NCBI GenBank assembly: GCA_028244835.1
Contig: JAOKBJ010000004.1
Span: 62,001 to 126,000, forward strand
Length of the DNA stretch: 64,000 nucleotides
From: Methylophilaceae bacterium
Lineage (GTDB): Bacteria; Pseudomonadota; Gammaproteobacteria; Burkholderiales; Methylophilaceae
Direction: 5' to 3'
The notes under the pieces are model-generated. The model saw nothing but the letters and a program-made list of their open reading frames with translations. It was not told where the DNA came from and did not search any database. This document shows positions 18,337-28,483 of this stretch, piece after piece. Position 1 is the first letter of the stretch; each line of letters starts with the position of its first letter. Position numbers and translations under genes: made by a program.

Positions 18337-19072
18337 TATCTCCATATTTATATTGTAGAATTGACAAAATAGATATTGGGGCAGTTTCTGTACGAAGAAT
18401 TCTTGGACCTATTTTAATGGGCAAAAAACCTTTTCCAAGAGAAAAATTTAGCTCTTTTTCTGTAAAGTCACCCTCTGGTCCTATCAAAACTTTTATATTT
18501 TGATCGATATTACTGCTAGAAATTATATTATCTAGAGATTTTGTTGCTTGAGGACTCAATATTATTTTAATATCTTTTTCAGATTTTGTTATTTTCTCAA
18601 GGTATTTAGTTATATTTTCCGGCTTGTGAATTATTGGTATTTTGGCACGTCCACATTGCTCACAAGCAGCAATAGATACCTGATTCCAGTGCAATAACTT
18701 TTTTTCTATTTTGTCATTTTTAATTTTTACTATACTTCTTTCACATATAATTGGCTGTATTTCACTAACTCCTAGTTCGGTTGTTTTTTGAATAATGAAG
18801 TCCATTTTGTCACTGGAGGTTATTGCTTGTAAAAGAATTACTTTTAAATTTGATTCACTATCAATATTTTTCTTTGATTTAATTAAGATTTTAACTTGGC
18901 CCTTACTTATACTAACTACCTTTCCTTTATAATCCAGGCCATCCCCATTGAATAAAATCAATTGATCATTGCTCCTTATACGCATTACTTTCAAAGCATG
19001 ATGGGCAGAAAAATTATCCATAACAATGGTTTCATTAATACTTATGGATTTTGAATGGTAAAATCTATTCAT
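18329..19072 (-). CDS. rsmE: 16S rRNA m3U1498 methyltransferase
   Basis: SPOUT-class methyltransferase for U1498 in 16S rRNA. It has 247 residues. The N-terminal PUA-like part begins NRFYH and contains DNFSAHHALKVMRI. The C-terminal knot holds LIGPEGDFTEKEL and GPRILRTETAPIS, which form the SAM site. It is upstream of argA on the same strand with a 60-base gap and diverges from the redoxin gene over 56 bases. Confidence 0.94.
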   Translation of the reverse strand: MNRFYHSKSISINETIVMDNFSAHHALKVMRIRSNDQLILFNGDGLDYKGKVVSISKGQVKILIKSKKNIDSESNLKVILLQAITSSDKMDFIIQKTTELGVSEIQPIICERSIVKIKNDKIEKKLLHWNQVSIAACEQCGRAKIPIIHKPENITKYLEKITKSEKDIKIILSPQATKSLDNIISSSNIDQNIKVLIGPEGDFTEKELNFSLGKGFLPIKIGPRILRTETAPISILSILQYKYGDIV

Positions 19073-19128
19073 AGATTTTATAATAATTTATTAATATTAA
19101 GTTTAATGATACAGAATGGAGAAAAAAT

Positions 19129-19692
19129 TTGGTTAGTTTAAACACGCCATTATGTAATTTTGGATGGAAGGCAAAATCATTTAATTTATTGGGTGTTGAC
19201 GATAAATCATGGACTCTTGATAAAGCTAAAGGTAAAAATGGCCTTTTAATAATGTTTATTTGTAATCATTGCCCTTATGTAAAAGCTATCCTTCCTCGTT
19301 TAGTTAATGATTTATTAGAATTGAATAAATATGGCATTAATTCAATTGCAATTTCTAGCAATGACGTTGAAAATTATCCTGAAGACTCATTTGAGAAAAT
19401 GAAGAAATTATCAGTTTTACATAATTTCAGCTTCCCTTATGTTTTTGATGAGTCTCAGTCTGTTGCTAAGTCTTACGATGCAATTTGTACACCAGATTTT
19501 TTTGGTTTTAATAGAGAATTAAGTTTGCAATATCGTGGTAGATTTGACTCAACTGGAAGGGCTGATAACCCACCTCTTGAAAATAAAAGAGACTTATATG
19601 AAGCTATGAAGATGGTTTCCGAAATGCAAACAGGGCCAAAAACTCAATTTTCTAGCATTGGCTGTTCATTAAAATGGAAAGAAGTCAAATAG
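19129..19692 (+). CDS. Thioredoxin-fold redoxin (AhpC/TSA-like)
   Basis: A 187-residue thioredoxin-like protein with the CNHCPYV active site (C45, C48) after a conserved LLIMFI strand, and a later PDFFGFNREL segment, as in the thiol-disulfide redoxin family widely called thioredoxin family protein. No signal peptide is seen, so it is probably cytoplasmic. The start is TTG 19129 with GGAG at 19118-19121 seven bases upstream, and no better start exists. The client is unknown. Confidence 0.82.
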   Translation: MVSLNTPLCNFGWKAKSFNLLGVDDKSWTLDKAKGKNGLLIMFICNHCPYVKAILPRLVNDLLELNKYGINSIAISSNDVENYPEDSFEKMKKLSVLHNFSFPYVFDESQSVAKSYDAICTPDFFGFNRELSLQYRGRFDSTGRADNPPLENKRDLYEAMKMVSEMQTGPKTQFSSIGCSLKWKEVK

Positions 19693-19710
19693 AATTAACC
19701 ACCAGACATC

Positions 19711-19739
19711 TTGATTGAATGCCTACTTTAGTGAATAAT
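19711..19739 (+). promoter_or_regulatory. Possible sigma70 promoter upstream of tkt
   Basis: TTGATT (19711-19716), a 17-base spacer and AATAAT (19734-19739) match the consensus moderately. The gap between the redoxin gene and tkt is 119 bases, long for this window, so a promoter is expected here. An AAGGAG ribosome site precedes tkt. Confidence 0.3.
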
Positions 19740-19811
19740 TCTAGATTAAATTAAAAAATAAACAAAAAGCCTGTTTGGCTGAGTGAAGAAATTAATAAGG
19801 AGATAATAATA

Positions 19812-21800
19812 ATGGCTACAAGACAAGATTTAGCAAATGCAATTCGAGCACTATCCATGGACGCAGTTCAAAAAGCAAAATCTGGCCATCCAGGCGCTCC
19901 TATGGGTATGGCTGAGATTGGAGAAGTACTTTGGAATCATCATTTAAGCCATAATCCAACTAATCCTGATTGGCCTAACCGCGATCGATTTATTCTTTCA
20001 AACGGTCACGGGTCAATGTTAATTTACTCACTCCTCCATTTAACTGGCTACGATCTTCCAATGAAAGAGATTGAAAGCTTTAGACAATTACATTCTAAAT
20101 GTGCAGGTCATCCAGAATACGGTTATGCACCTGGTGTTGAAACAACAACTGGCCCATTAGGACAAGGTATAAGTAATGCAGTAGGTTTCGCAATGGCAGA
20201 AAAGCTTCTTGCCAATGAGTTTAATAAGCCAGGGCACGATATTGTTGATCATTATACTTATGCTTTTTTAGGTGATGGTTGTTTAATGGAAGGTGTATCT
20301 CATGAAGCATGTGCGCTTGCAGGTACTTGGGGGCTCGGAAAATTAATAGCTTTTTGGGATGACAATGGTATTTCTATTGATGGACATATCGAAGGGTGGT
20401 ACACCGATGATACTGCAAAAAGATTCGAATCTTATGGATGGCATGCAATAAGAGATGTTGATGGCCATGATCCTGAAGCTATTGAAAAAGCTATTCAGGA
20501 AGCGAAGACAACGACAGATAAGCCTACTATGATTTGTTGTAAAACTATTATTGGTAAAGGTTCACCAAATAAATCTGGCTCACATGATTGTCATGGTGCA
20601 GCCCTTGGTGAAGATGAAGTTGCCTTAGTCCGAAAAGAAATAGGATGGGATCATCCTCCTTTTGTTATTCCTCAGGATGTCTATGATGGTTGGAATCAAA
20701 CAGACAAAGGAGAAGCTAGAGAGGCTGAATGGAAAACTAGATTTGATGCTTATTCTAAAGAGTTTCCAGATTTAGCTTCGGAGTTAAATAGAAGAATGTC
20801 AAATGAGCTTCCAGCTAATTGGAAGACAATTTCTGAAACCTTAATTAAAGATGCAAATACTAAAGCTGAGAAATTAGCAACAAGAAAGGCTTCTCAAAAT
20901 GCTATTACTTCTTTGGCAGAATTTTTACCAGAATTTGTTGGTGGCTCAGCAGATCTAACAGGATCCAATTTAACAAGTTGCCCAAGCTTTGAACATGTCA
21001 ACGGTAAGAAACCAGGAAACTATATTTCTTATGGTGTTCGAGAATTTGGTATGGCTGCGATCATGAACGGAATGGCCCTCCATGGAGGTATTTTACCTTT
21101 CGGCGGAACTTTTCATATGTTTACTGATTATATGCGAAATGGTATGAGGATGGCTGCGTTAATGAAACAAAGAGTAGTTTATGTTTTAACCCATGACTCA
21201 ATTGGACAGGGTGAAGATGGACCAACCCATCAACCAATAGAAACAACTTCGGGACTTCGTTATATTCCAAGAATGGAAGTATGGCGACCTTGCGATGCAA
21301 CAGAGGTTTCAACTGCCTGGGTTGCGGCTGTGGAAAATCTAGAAAATCCAACAAGTTTGGTATTAAGTCGTCAAGGTACAAGTTTTATTACTAGAACAGA
21401 TGCACAGATAAGGGATATTCGAAAAGGTGGCTATGTTTTATCAGACTCTGATGGCAAGGCTGATATTATAATAATTGCAACAGGATCTGAAGTAGGCTTA
21501 GCTATGGATTCAAAAGCAGCTCTTAAAGAAAGTGGTGTAAATGCTAGAGTTGTATCTATGCCATGTACCCATGCTTTTGATCGTCAAGAGAAAAAATATC
21601 AAGATAGTGTTCTTACACATGGAGTCAAAAGAATATCTATTGAAGCTGGCGTAACAGATTTTTGGAGAAAATATGTTGGTTTAGATGGCGCATCTATAGG
21701 AATTAATACTTACGGTGAGTCAGCTCCGGGCGGTGATTTATTTAAACATTTTGGGTTTACTGTTGAGAATGTAGTTAAAACAGTAAAATCAATTATTTAG
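19812..21800 (+). CDS. tkt: Transketolase
   Basis: Thiamine-diphosphate enzyme moving two-carbon ketol units in the pentose phosphate, Calvin or ribulose-monophosphate cycles. It has 662 residues, full length. Motifs are [14 protein letters not shown], the ThDP/metal motif [13 protein letters not shown] through DDNGISIDG, and the pyrimidine domain [15 protein letters not shown] with [15 protein letters not shown]. Clustering with gap and pgk is common in autotrophic and methylotrophic proteobacteria, so a role in C1 or CO2 fixation is possible but not shown here. Confidence 0.97.
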   Translation: MATRQDLANAIRALSMDAVQKAKSGHPGAPMGMAEIGEVLWNHHLSHNPTNPDWPNRDRFILSNGHGSMLIYSLLHLTGYDLPMKEIESFRQLHSKCAGHPEYGYAPGVETTTGPLGQGISNAVGFAMAEKLLANEFNKPGHDIVDHYTYAFLGDGCLMEGVSHEACALAGTWGLGKLIAFWDDNGISIDGHIEGWYTDDTAKRFESYGWHAIRDVDGHDPEAIEKAIQEAKTTTDKPTMICCKTIIGKGSPNKSGSHDCHGAALGEDEVALVRKEIGWDHPPFVIPQDVYDGWNQTDKGEAREAEWKTRFDAYSKEFPDLASELNRRMSNELPANWKTISETLIKDANTKAEKLATRKASQNAITSLAEFLPEFVGGSADLTGSNLTSCPSFEHVNGKKPGNYISYGVREFGMAAIMNGMALHGGILPFGGTFHMFTDYMRNGMRMAALMKQRVVYVLTHDSIGQGEDGPTHQPIETTSGLRYIPRMEVWRPCDATEVSTAWVAAVENLENPTSLVLSRQGTSFITRTDAQIRDIRKGGYVLSDSDGKADIIIIATGSEVGLAMDSKAALKESGVNARVVSMPCTHAFDRQEKKYQDSVLTHGVKRISIEAGVTDFWRKYVGLDGASIGINTYGESAPGGDLFKHFGFTVENVVKTVKSII

Positions 21801-21889
21801 TGTTTGGAATAAGGCCTTATTAATTTAATCTTAATCCATTTTTGCATTACTTAAGGACTAATTTTAAATTATTATATTGATTTAATTAG

Positions 21890-21916
21890 GGCATCTTTAA
21901 AGGTGCCTTAATTTTT
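21890..21916 (+). terminator. Hairpin with T-rich tail between tkt and gap
   Basis: GGCATC (21890-21895), loop TTTAAA, GGTGCC (21902-21907) form a six-pair stem with one G-T pair, followed by TTAATTTTT. The shape fits an intrinsic terminator after tkt. It ends just before the gap ribosome site (GAGGAAG, 21919-21924), so it could also act as a partial attenuator controlling gap. Confidence 0.5.
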
Positions 21917-21929
21917 GCGAGGAAGTTTA

Positions 21930-22946
21930 ATGACTATAAATATTGCTATATCTGGGTTTGGAAGAATCGGTAGGTTAGTGCTGAGAGCAATATACGAATC
22001 GAAAAGAACAGACGTTAAGATAGTAGCTATTAATTGTAGTCGAGGAGATATTAAAAGTCATGCACATCTTATAAAATATGATACAGCTCATGGTCGATTC
22101 GAAGGTAAAGTTGAAACTACAAGTAATCATTTTATAATTAATGGCGATAAAATTAAATATCTCAACACAAGAAAACCTGAAGAGCTAAACTGGAAAGATT
22201 ATAAGGTTGATGTTGTTTTTGAATGCACCGGAGCCTTTAGAGGAAAGTCTTCTAGTTATTTCCATATAGATCAAGGAGCAAAAAAAGTGCTAATTTCAGC
22301 GCCAGGCGAAAAAGATATTGACGCTACAATTGTTTATGGGGTTAATCATAATATCTTAAAGTCTACAGACCTGGTAGTTTCGAATGCATCCTGTACTACA
22401 AATGGACTTGCTCCTATTGCTAAGGTTATTCAAGATAAAATTGGAATTGAGTCGGGGATAATGAATACCATTCATTCTTATACCAATGATCAAGCATTAT
22501 TAGATAATATGCATGTTGATATTCGACGTGCCAGAGCTGCTGCTGCTTCAATGATTCCTTCTAAAACAGGAGCTGCTGCTGCAATAGGATTAGTAATTCC
22601 TGAGCTTATGGGAAAATTAGATGGAATTGCTATACGCGTACCAACTAATAATGTTTCTTTAGTAGACCTTACATTTATTCCATCAAAAAAAACCTCTAAA
22701 GAAGAAGTAAATAAAATAATGTCAGATGCATCACAAGGAGCTCTCAAAGATATATTAGTCTGTAATGACGAACCTTTAGTATCTGTTGATTTTAATCATA
22801 CAACAGCTTCAAGCTACTTCGATTCGACTCTCACAAAAGTAAGTATGGATGGGGATTTAGTCAAAGTGTTTGCTTGGTATGATAACGAATGGGGATTTAG
22901 CTGTCGTATGCTAGATACAGCCGTCGCTATGATGAATGCAAAATAA
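21930..22946 (+). CDS. gap: Type I glyceraldehyde-3-phosphate dehydrogenase
   Basis: Oxidises glyceraldehyde-3-phosphate, or runs in reverse for gluconeogenesis or carbon fixation. The frame opens at 21915, but ATG 21930 has a good GAGGAAG site and gives the family N-terminus [13 protein letters not shown]; length is 338. Catalytic Cys is C155 in [12 protein letters not shown], with HSYTNDQ, the [12 protein letters not shown] loop and WYDNEWGFS. At the cofactor pocket the usual AIND is AINCSRGD (C36, R38), which may relax or switch NAD preference toward NADP. Confidence 0.96.
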   Translation: MTINIAISGFGRIGRLVLRAIYESKRTDVKIVAINCSRGDIKSHAHLIKYDTAHGRFEGKVETTSNHFIINGDKIKYLNTRKPEELNWKDYKVDVVFECTGAFRGKSSSYFHIDQGAKKVLISAPGEKDIDATIVYGVNHNILKSTDLVVSNASCTTNGLAPIAKVIQDKIGIESGIMNTIHSYTNDQALLDNMHVDIRRARAAAASMIPSKTGAAAAIGLVIPELMGKLDGIAIRVPTNNVSLVDLTFIPSKKTSKEEVNKIMSDASQGALKDILVCNDEPLVSVDFNHTTASSYFDSTLTKVSMDGDLVKVFAWYDNEWGFSCRMLDTAVAMMNAK

Positions 22947-22958
22947 AACATCTTGAAT

Positions 22959-24131
22959 ATGAATCGCATAAGTGATTTTGACTTAAAAGATAAAAAGGTT
23001 TTAATAAGGGCCGACCTAAATGTTCCGATACGGTCTGGAACAATTTCTTCAGAAAATAGAATCCAAGCATCACTCCCAACTATTTTATATGCCATGAAAG
23101 AGGGCGCAAAAGTAATGGTGACTTCTCATCTTGGTAGACCAGATGAAGGACATTTTTCAAGTGAAGATTCGCTGGAGCCAGTTGCCAAGTATTTAAGTAA
23201 GCATTTGAATCAAACGGTTCCATTAATTAAGAATTGGACTTCTGAGGTTATTAATTTAGATTCTGGAAGTTTAGTAGTTCTTGAAAACTGTAGATTTAAT
23301 ATTGGTGAAAAAGAAAATGATCCAATTTTGTCTAAACAATATGCTGCTTTAGCTGATATTTTTGTAATGGATGCATTTGGAACAGCACATAGAAAACAGG
23401 CTTCAACTTATGGGGTCGCGGAATATTGCAATCAGGTTTGTGCAGGAAAATTATTTTTAAGTGAATTAGAAGCTCTTAACAAAGTTCTTTTAAAGCCTAA
23501 GGTACCAATGCTCGCAATAGTAGGTGGAAGTAAGGTATCTACAAAACTTAGTATATTAGATACTTTGTCTGATCGAGTAGATCAATTGATTTTAGGCGGA
23601 GGTATAGCGAATACTTTTTTAAAAGCTCAAGGCTTTAATATTGGGAAATCTTTATACGAACAAGATTTTATTCCATCAGCAAAAGCAATAATTAAAAAGC
23701 TAGAAAATCGAGGTGCATCACTACCTATTATTACCGATGTTATTTGCGGTAAAAAATTTGATGAAAATGAGCTTGCTGTAATGAAAAGTATTAGGGAAAT
23801 AGAGCCCGATGATATGATTTTCGATCTTGGGACAGTCTCGATGAATACAATAACTGAAAAAATTAAAACAGCTAAGACTATTTTATGGAATGGACCAATT
23901 GGTGTTTTTGAATTTAAACAATTTTCTAAAGGTACTGAATTATTAGCCCATGCAGTTGCAAATTCGCCTGCTTTTTCATTGGCTGGTGGCGGAGATACTA
24001 TTGCTGCTATTGAGGCTTTTGGTATGGAGAAAAATATTTCATATGTCTCAACAGCTGGCGGGGCTTTCTTAGAATTCGTGGAGGGAAAGAAATTACCTGC
24101 CATAGAGATATTAGAGAAAAGATCAAAATGA
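22959..24131 (+). CDS. pgk: Phosphoglycerate kinase
   Basis: Transfers phosphate between 1,3-bisphosphoglycerate and ADP. It is about 390 residues from ATG 22959; an in-frame TTG at 22953 is less likely and neither has a strong ribosome site. It shows RADLNVP near residue 19, SHLGRP, ENCRFNIGEKEND, VGGSKVSTKL, the WNGPIGVFE segment and GGGDTIAA. It is 12 nt after gap and overlaps purC by 4 nt, so the three are probably co-transcribed. Confidence 0.97.
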   Translation: MNRISDFDLKDKKVLIRADLNVPIRSGTISSENRIQASLPTILYAMKEGAKVMVTSHLGRPDEGHFSSEDSLEPVAKYLSKHLNQTVPLIKNWTSEVINLDSGSLVVLENCRFNIGEKENDPILSKQYAALADIFVMDAFGTAHRKQASTYGVAEYCNQVCAGKLFLSELEALNKVLLKPKVPMLAIVGGSKVSTKLSILDTLSDRVDQLILGGGIANTFLKAQGFNIGKSLYEQDFIPSAKAIIKKLENRGASLPIITDVICGKKFDENELAVMKSIREIEPDDMIFDLGTVSMNTITEKIKTAKTILWNGPIGVFEFKQFSKGTELLAHAVANSPAFSLAGGGDTIAAIEAFGMEKNISYVSTAGGAFLEFVEGKKLPAIEILEKRSK

Positions 24132-25015
24132 CTAATTTAACTCAAACTTCTCTTTCAAGTCTTAAGCTATTAAATCAAGGAAAGGTTAGAGATATTTATG
24201 ATATTGATGATGAGAATATATTGATTGTAACTACGGATCGTTTATCTGCATTTGATGTTGTCATGTCTGAGCCCATACCTTTTAAGGGTGAAGTTTTAAC
24301 TAAAATGGCTAATTTTTGGTTTAAAAAGTTTAGTTCTCTTATACCAAATCACTTAACAAATAAAAATCCTCTTGATTTTGTAAATAAAAATGAATCAGAT
24401 CAAATTATCAATCGCTCCATTATTGCAAAGAAACTAAAACCTATTCCAATTGAGGTAATTATTCGTGGGTATATTATTGGAAGTGGTTGGAAAGAATACG
24501 AATTAAGTAATTCAATTTGTGGGATTGATTTACCTATGGGGCTTAAATTAGCAGAAGAGCTTTCTAGTCCTATTTTTACACCTTCCAGCAAGGCTGAAAT
24601 TGGTAATCAAGATGAAAATATCTCACTAAAAGAATGTGAAAATTTAATTGGGAAGGAGTTAACTAGCCAATTAAAAGTACTAAGTTTAGATCTATATAAA
24701 AAAGCCTATGAGTTTGCATACAATAAGGGAATAATTATTGCAGATACTAAATTTGAATTTGGATTGGATAATTTAGGTAAAATTCATATTATTGATGAAA
24801 TTCTTACGCCTGATTCATCAAGATTTTGGCCAAAAGATTCGTATCAATTAGGAATTTCACCGCCAAGTTTCGATAAACAATATGTGAGAGATTGGCTTGA
24901 ATTAAGTAGTTGGAATAAGTCTCCACCCCCACCAGCTTTACCTGATGATGTTATTCAAAAAACAAGTGAAAAATATCAGCAAGCATTTTTTAAGTTAACT
25001 GGAAAAAAAATTTAA
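24128..25015 (+). CDS. purC: SAICAR synthetase (phosphoribosylaminoimidazole-succinocarboxamide synthase)
   Basis: Purine-pathway ligase joining CAIR and aspartate with ATP. It has 295 residues, the longer form of the family. Motifs are GKVRDIYD, TTDRLSAFDVVM, EVIIRGYIIGSGWKEY, FTPSSKAEIGNQDENIS and LTPDSSRFW. It starts in an ATGA overlap with pgk and is the last gene before a bidirectional terminator. Confidence 0.97.
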   Translation: MTNLTQTSLSSLKLLNQGKVRDIYDIDDENILIVTTDRLSAFDVVMSEPIPFKGEVLTKMANFWFKKFSSLIPNHLTNKNPLDFVNKNESDQIINRSIIAKKLKPIPIEVIIRGYIIGSGWKEYELSNSICGIDLPMGLKLAEELSSPIFTPSSKAEIGNQDENISLKECENLIGKELTSQLKVLSLDLYKKAYEFAYNKGIIIADTKFEFGLDNLGKIHIIDEILTPDSSRFWPKDSYQLGISPPSFDKQYVRDWLELSSWNKSPPPPALPDDVIQKTSEKYQQAFFKLTGKKI

Positions 25016-25020
25016 TTTAA

Positions 25021-25048
25021 AAAAAACCTGCCTAATGGCAGGTTTTTT
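25021..25048. terminator. Bidirectional intrinsic terminator between purC and hppA
   Basis: A perfect 12-bp stem (six A, CCTGCC, loop TAAT, GGCAGG, six T) reads as a G/C-core hairpin with a T run on both strands. It sits between the convergent purC and hppA genes and can end both transcripts. Confidence 0.92.
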
Positions 25049-25066
25049 TAAGAGCTTAATTATTAA

Positions 25067-27091
25067 TTAGCCTAGTAACGGTACAATTAATAGTGCCACT
25101 ATGTTAATAATCTTAATTAGTGGGTTAATTGCAGGACCAGCAGTATCTTTATATGGATCTCCTACGGTATCTCCAGTAACAGATGCTTTATGCGCTTCCG
25201 AACCTTTTCCACCATGATTTCCATCTTCAATATGTTTTTTTGCATTATCCCAAGCACCACCACCAGTACACATTGAGATTGCAACAAATAATCCGGTGAT
25301 AATTGTGCCCATTAGCATACCACCAAGACCTTGTGCACCAAGAGGAGATAGACCAACTAATACAGGAACTACCACAGGTAGAAGTGAAGGCACGACCATT
25401 TCTTTTATTGCCGAGGTTGTAAGTAAATCTACTGCCTTCGCGTAATCTGGCTTACCTTTTCCTGTCATTATCCCTTTAATAGTTTTAAATTGACGTCTTA
25501 CTTCCTCAACTACAGCAGTAGCTGCTCTTCCTACAGCTTCCATTGCCATAGCTGCGAATAAATATGGTATCAAGCCTCCAATAATTAAACCGATAATCAC
25601 ATTCGGATTACTTAAGTCAAAATTTGTTCCAATGCCTGCAGCATCTAATTTATGTGTGTAGTCAGCAAATAATACTAATGATGCTAAGCCAGCAGAGCCA
25701 ATTGCATAACCCTTAGTCACAGCTTTTGTTGTATTACCAACAGCATCTAATGGGTCTGTAATATTTCTAACGCTTTGAGGCATGCCAGCCATTTCAGCAA
25801 TGCCACCAGCATTATCTGTAATGGGACCATATGCATCTAAAGCTACAACAATACCTGCCATACTTAACATTGCAGTTGCTGCAATAGCAATTCCATAAAG
25901 GCCAGCAAAATCATAAGCTGTATAAATTGCCAAACAAACTGAAAGCACAGGGATTGCAGTAGATTTCATTGAAATTCCAATCCCAGCAATAATATTAGTC
26001 GCATGACCAGTTTCCGATGCTTTTGCAATATGTTGAACTGGCTTAAATTGAGTTCCAGTATAATATTCTGTAATCCAAACCAAAACAGCAGTTAAAACTA
26101 AACCAACAATTGATGAGTAAAATAATGACATAGCAGAATAGCTACCTGATTCTGTTGTAAATCCATCTACAAACATCATTTGTGTAACATAGTAAAAAGC
26201 TATTGCAGAAAGTATTCCTGCTATCGCTAATCCTCTGTAAAGAGCTGGCATCACGTTAGACATTTTTGGTGATGCTTTTACAAAGAAACAACCAACAATA
26301 GAAGCAACAATAGATACTGCTCCAAGATATAATGGATATAAGACAGCATCTCCACCACCTGAAACTATTAAATGTCCGAGAACCATAGTTGCAATAATTG
26401 TAACTGCATATGTTTCAAAAAGATCTGCTGCCATACCAGCACAATCACCAACATTATCACCAACATTATCTGCTATTACCGCTGGATTTCTAGGATCATC
26501 CTCAGGTATTCCTGCCTCAACTTTACCTACGAGGTCAGCACCTACATCAGCACCTTTTGTAAAAATACCACCACCTAATCTTGCAAAAATAGAAATTAAA
26601 GATGAACCGAATGCAAAGCCAATTAATGGGTTAAGATTATCTGGTGTTCCACCAAGATAACTATAAAAACCTGCAACGCCTAGCAACCCAAGACCAACAA
26701 CTAGCATTCCTGTAATTGCACCACCTTTGAATGCAACATCAAAAGCTTGCACAATTCCTTTAGTCGCTGCTTGTGCTGTCCTTACGTTTGCTCGGACCGA
26801 TACATTCATACCAATAAACCCACAAGCTCCAGATAAAAATGCACCTAAAACAAAGCCTATAGCAGTATCTTGACCAAGAAAAATTCCAATTAATACCGTT
26901 AAAATAATACCGACAATAGTAATGGTTTTATATTGTCTGGCTAGATAGGCTGATGCACCTTGTTGAATAGCCCCTGCAATGTTTTTCATTTTGGTGTTCC
27001 CAGATGGTAAGCTAATAATCCATTTTGACATTATTGCCCCGTAAAGTACGGCAAGAATTCCTGCACCTATTGCGATATTAATTACTGACAT
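25067..27091 (-). CDS. hppA: Membrane proton-pumping pyrophosphatase, K+-independent type
   Basis: Integral membrane pump that couples pyrophosphate hydrolysis to proton export. It has 674 residues with about 16 hydrophobic segments. Substrate motifs are [14 protein letters not shown] (179-192), [19 protein letters not shown], and the C-terminal [20 protein letters not shown] at 452-457 carries Lys456, the residue known to make these enzymes independent of potassium; potassium-dependent ones have Ala. A TGGAGAAA ribosome site precedes the ATG. It conserves energy from PPi released by biosynthesis. Confidence 0.97.
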   Translation of the reverse strand: MSVINIAIGAGILAVLYGAIMSKWIISLPSGNTKMKNIAGAIQQGASAYLARQYKTITIVGIILTVLIGIFLGQDTAIGFVLGAFLSGACGFIGMNVSVRANVRTAQAATKGIVQAFDVAFKGGAITGMLVVGLGLLGVAGFYSYLGGTPDNLNPLIGFAFGSSLISIFARLGGGIFTKGADVGADLVGKVEAGIPEDDPRNPAVIADNVGDNVGDCAGMAADLFETYAVTIIATMVLGHLIVSGGGDAVLYPLYLGAVSIVASIVGCFFVKASPKMSNVMPALYRGLAIAGILSAIAFYYVTQMMFVDGFTTESGSYSAMSLFYSSIVGLVLTAVLVWITEYYTGTQFKPVQHIAKASETGHATNIIAGIGISMKSTAIPVLSVCLAIYTAYDFAGLYGIAIAATAMLSMAGIVVALDAYGPITDNAGGIAEMAGMPQSVRNITDPLDAVGNTTKAVTKGYAIGSAGLASLVLFADYTHKLDAAGIGTNFDLSNPNVIIGLIIGGLIPYLFAAMAMEAVGRAATAVVEEVRRQFKTIKGIMTGKGKPDYAKAVDLLTTSAIKEMVVPSLLPVVVPVLVGLSPLGAQGLGGMLMGTIITGLFVAISMCTGGGAWDNAKKHIEDGNHGGKGSEAHKASVTGDTVGDPYKDTAGPAINPLIKIINIVALLIVPLLG

Positions 27092-27114
27092 TGATTTCTC
27101 CAGAATATTTGGTT

Positions 27115-27144
27115 TTTTTTAAGTCTTATACAAGACCTAAAAAA
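27115..27144 (-). promoter_or_regulatory. A/T hairpin in the hppA leader
   Basis: TTTTTT-AAGTCTT, loop ATAC, AAGACCT-AAAAAA on the plus strand can pair over about 13 bp with one mismatch or wobble. On the hppA strand the T run comes first, so it is not a terminator for hppA. It lies about 25 bases upstream of the start codon and could shape ribosome access. Function unknown. Confidence 0.25.
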
Positions 27145-27234
27145 TGAATGCGTAATTATCACATTTTTTAATCTATCTAACAATACATATATTGCTAAAA
27201 ATTTTTAAATAAATAAATTAAGATTGAGTTAAAT

Positions 27235-28029
27235 TTAGTTAAACAACATCAAGAAACCAATAATTAATAGCAGAGATGAGAATAATTTTTTAACATTGAC
27301 TTCAGAAATTTTTAAAAGCCAGTTTGCAGAAAGTTGAACAAAAATTAAGCTTGGTAGGGTAAGAAATACAATGGCTGGTAAATAAATAAATCCAAACATA
27401 TTGCTATTCAGTGGCTCGATATATAAAGAACTAATAAAAATACTTATTGAGGCTCCAAGTCCAATTAAAAATCCTAATGCACTTGATGTACCAATAGCCA
27501 ATTTAGCAGGTACATTATTTCTAATTAAGAATGGAACAAATAAAGTAGCACCGCCAATTCCAACTAGACCAGAAATAATAGAAAAGAAAAAGCTAGTTAA
27601 ATTAGAAATAAAATTATTTGTAATAGCAGAATTATTTGTAATAGCAGATTTGTGGGTATAGGTCCTGTAAGCAATAAAAAAGGTATAAATAATGAAGAAA
27701 TTCTTAAGGATCTGGCCAGGAAAGATATTAATAATATAACCAATTAATAATGATCCAAAGACAATACCAATTATAAATTTATGAATAATTTCATAGTCAA
27801 TATTTTTATTCTTTGTGTGAGCATAAGTAGCCATTGCCCCTGTTATAACCATTGAAGCTAATGAAGTACTGATTCCAGTTAGTATTGCCTGTTCTAAAGG
27901 TATATTTGAGAATGATATTAGTGAGTATGTAATAACAGGAACGATTATTAAACCACCACCCAAGCCAAAAAGACCAGCAGCTATACCTGTAAAAATACCT
28001 GTAAAAATAAAAATATATACTTCAATCAT
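27235..28029 (-). CDS. TauE/SafE-family membrane permease
   Basis: Polytopic membrane protein of 264 residues with about eight hydrophobic segments and the two-half architecture of the TauE/SafE (DUF81) family: GLFGLGGGLIIVPV near residue 20 and GLVGIGGATLFVPFL near 160. Members are predicted to move organosulfonates, sulfite or other sulfur anions, so a link to sulfur metabolism is possible. It overlaps the upstream DciA-like gene by one base. Confidence 0.85.
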   Translation of the reverse strand: MIEVYIFIFTGIFTGIAAGLFGLGGGLIIVPVITYSLISFSNIPLEQAILTGISTSLASMVITGAMATYAHTKNKNIDYEIIHKFIIGIVFGSLLIGYIINIFPGQILKNFFIIYTFFIAYRTYTHKSAITNNSAITNNFISNLTSFFFSIISGLVGIGGATLFVPFLIRNNVPAKLAIGTSSALGFLIGLGASISIFISSLYIEPLNSNMFGFIYLPAIVFLTLPSLIFVQLSANWLLKISEVNVKKLFSSLLLIIGFLMLFN

Positions 28030-28439
28030 TACTTATTCTGAAAAATTTTTTTTAAATATGTTTTAAGTGGCGAGTCAGAAATCTCATTAGATAGATTCTT
28101 CATTTGATTTATAGTTGATATCGATGTTTTATTTATTTTTCTTTTAGCGGTGGGATTTTGTACAGCAATTTTGATCTTTATTTTCTTTAATTTTAAGGAA
28201 CTAGAACTACTTAATGTCTTGAGAATTGAAGATGAAACTATTTTAATCTTATGCCCTACAGTATTGTTTGTCACTTCAATAACAAGTATGTCTCCAACTC
28301 TATCTTTCACTTTTGCATATGGGCGGATTTTATCAGATATATTACTCAGAAATTCATTTTGCAGAATATCTAATTCAGATTTTTTTTTCCCATATTCATA
28401 AAAAACTTTAGCTTGGAATAACTTTTTTATTGGCTCCAT
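28029..28439 (-). CDS. DUF721 / DciA-like protein
   Basis: A 136-residue protein whose N-terminal 90 residues match the DUF721 fold (LSNISDKIRPYAKVKDRVGDILVIEV, then VGHKIKIVSSSIL). DciA members load the replicative helicase DnaB in bacteria lacking DnaC/DnaI. In pseudomonads the DUF721 gene lies between lpxC and the M23-secA pair, and here it again neighbours M23 and secA but is divergent. The C-terminus is lysine-rich. Function is by family, not shown. Confidence 0.72.
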   Translation of the reverse strand: MEPIKKLFQAKVFYEYGKKKSELDILQNEFLSNISDKIRPYAKVKDRVGDILVIEVTNNTVGHKIKIVSSSILKTLSSSSSLKLKKIKIKIAVQNPTAKRKINKTSISTINQMKNLSNEISDSPLKTYLKKIFQNK

Positions 28440-28483
28440 ACTATATAATGCTACATTAATTTTACTAAATAGATTAAGCCTTA

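Noticed and set aside
19764-19780. Weak hairpin AGCC-TGTTT-GGCT before tkt
   Set aside because: Only four pairs and no T run, and followed by the tkt ribosome site; not enough to call a terminator or riboswitch.
23627-24103. 158-codon open frame antisense to pgk
   Set aside because: It lies wholly inside a well-supported conserved gene, has no ribosome site or family-like sequence, and is explained by codon bias of the real gene.
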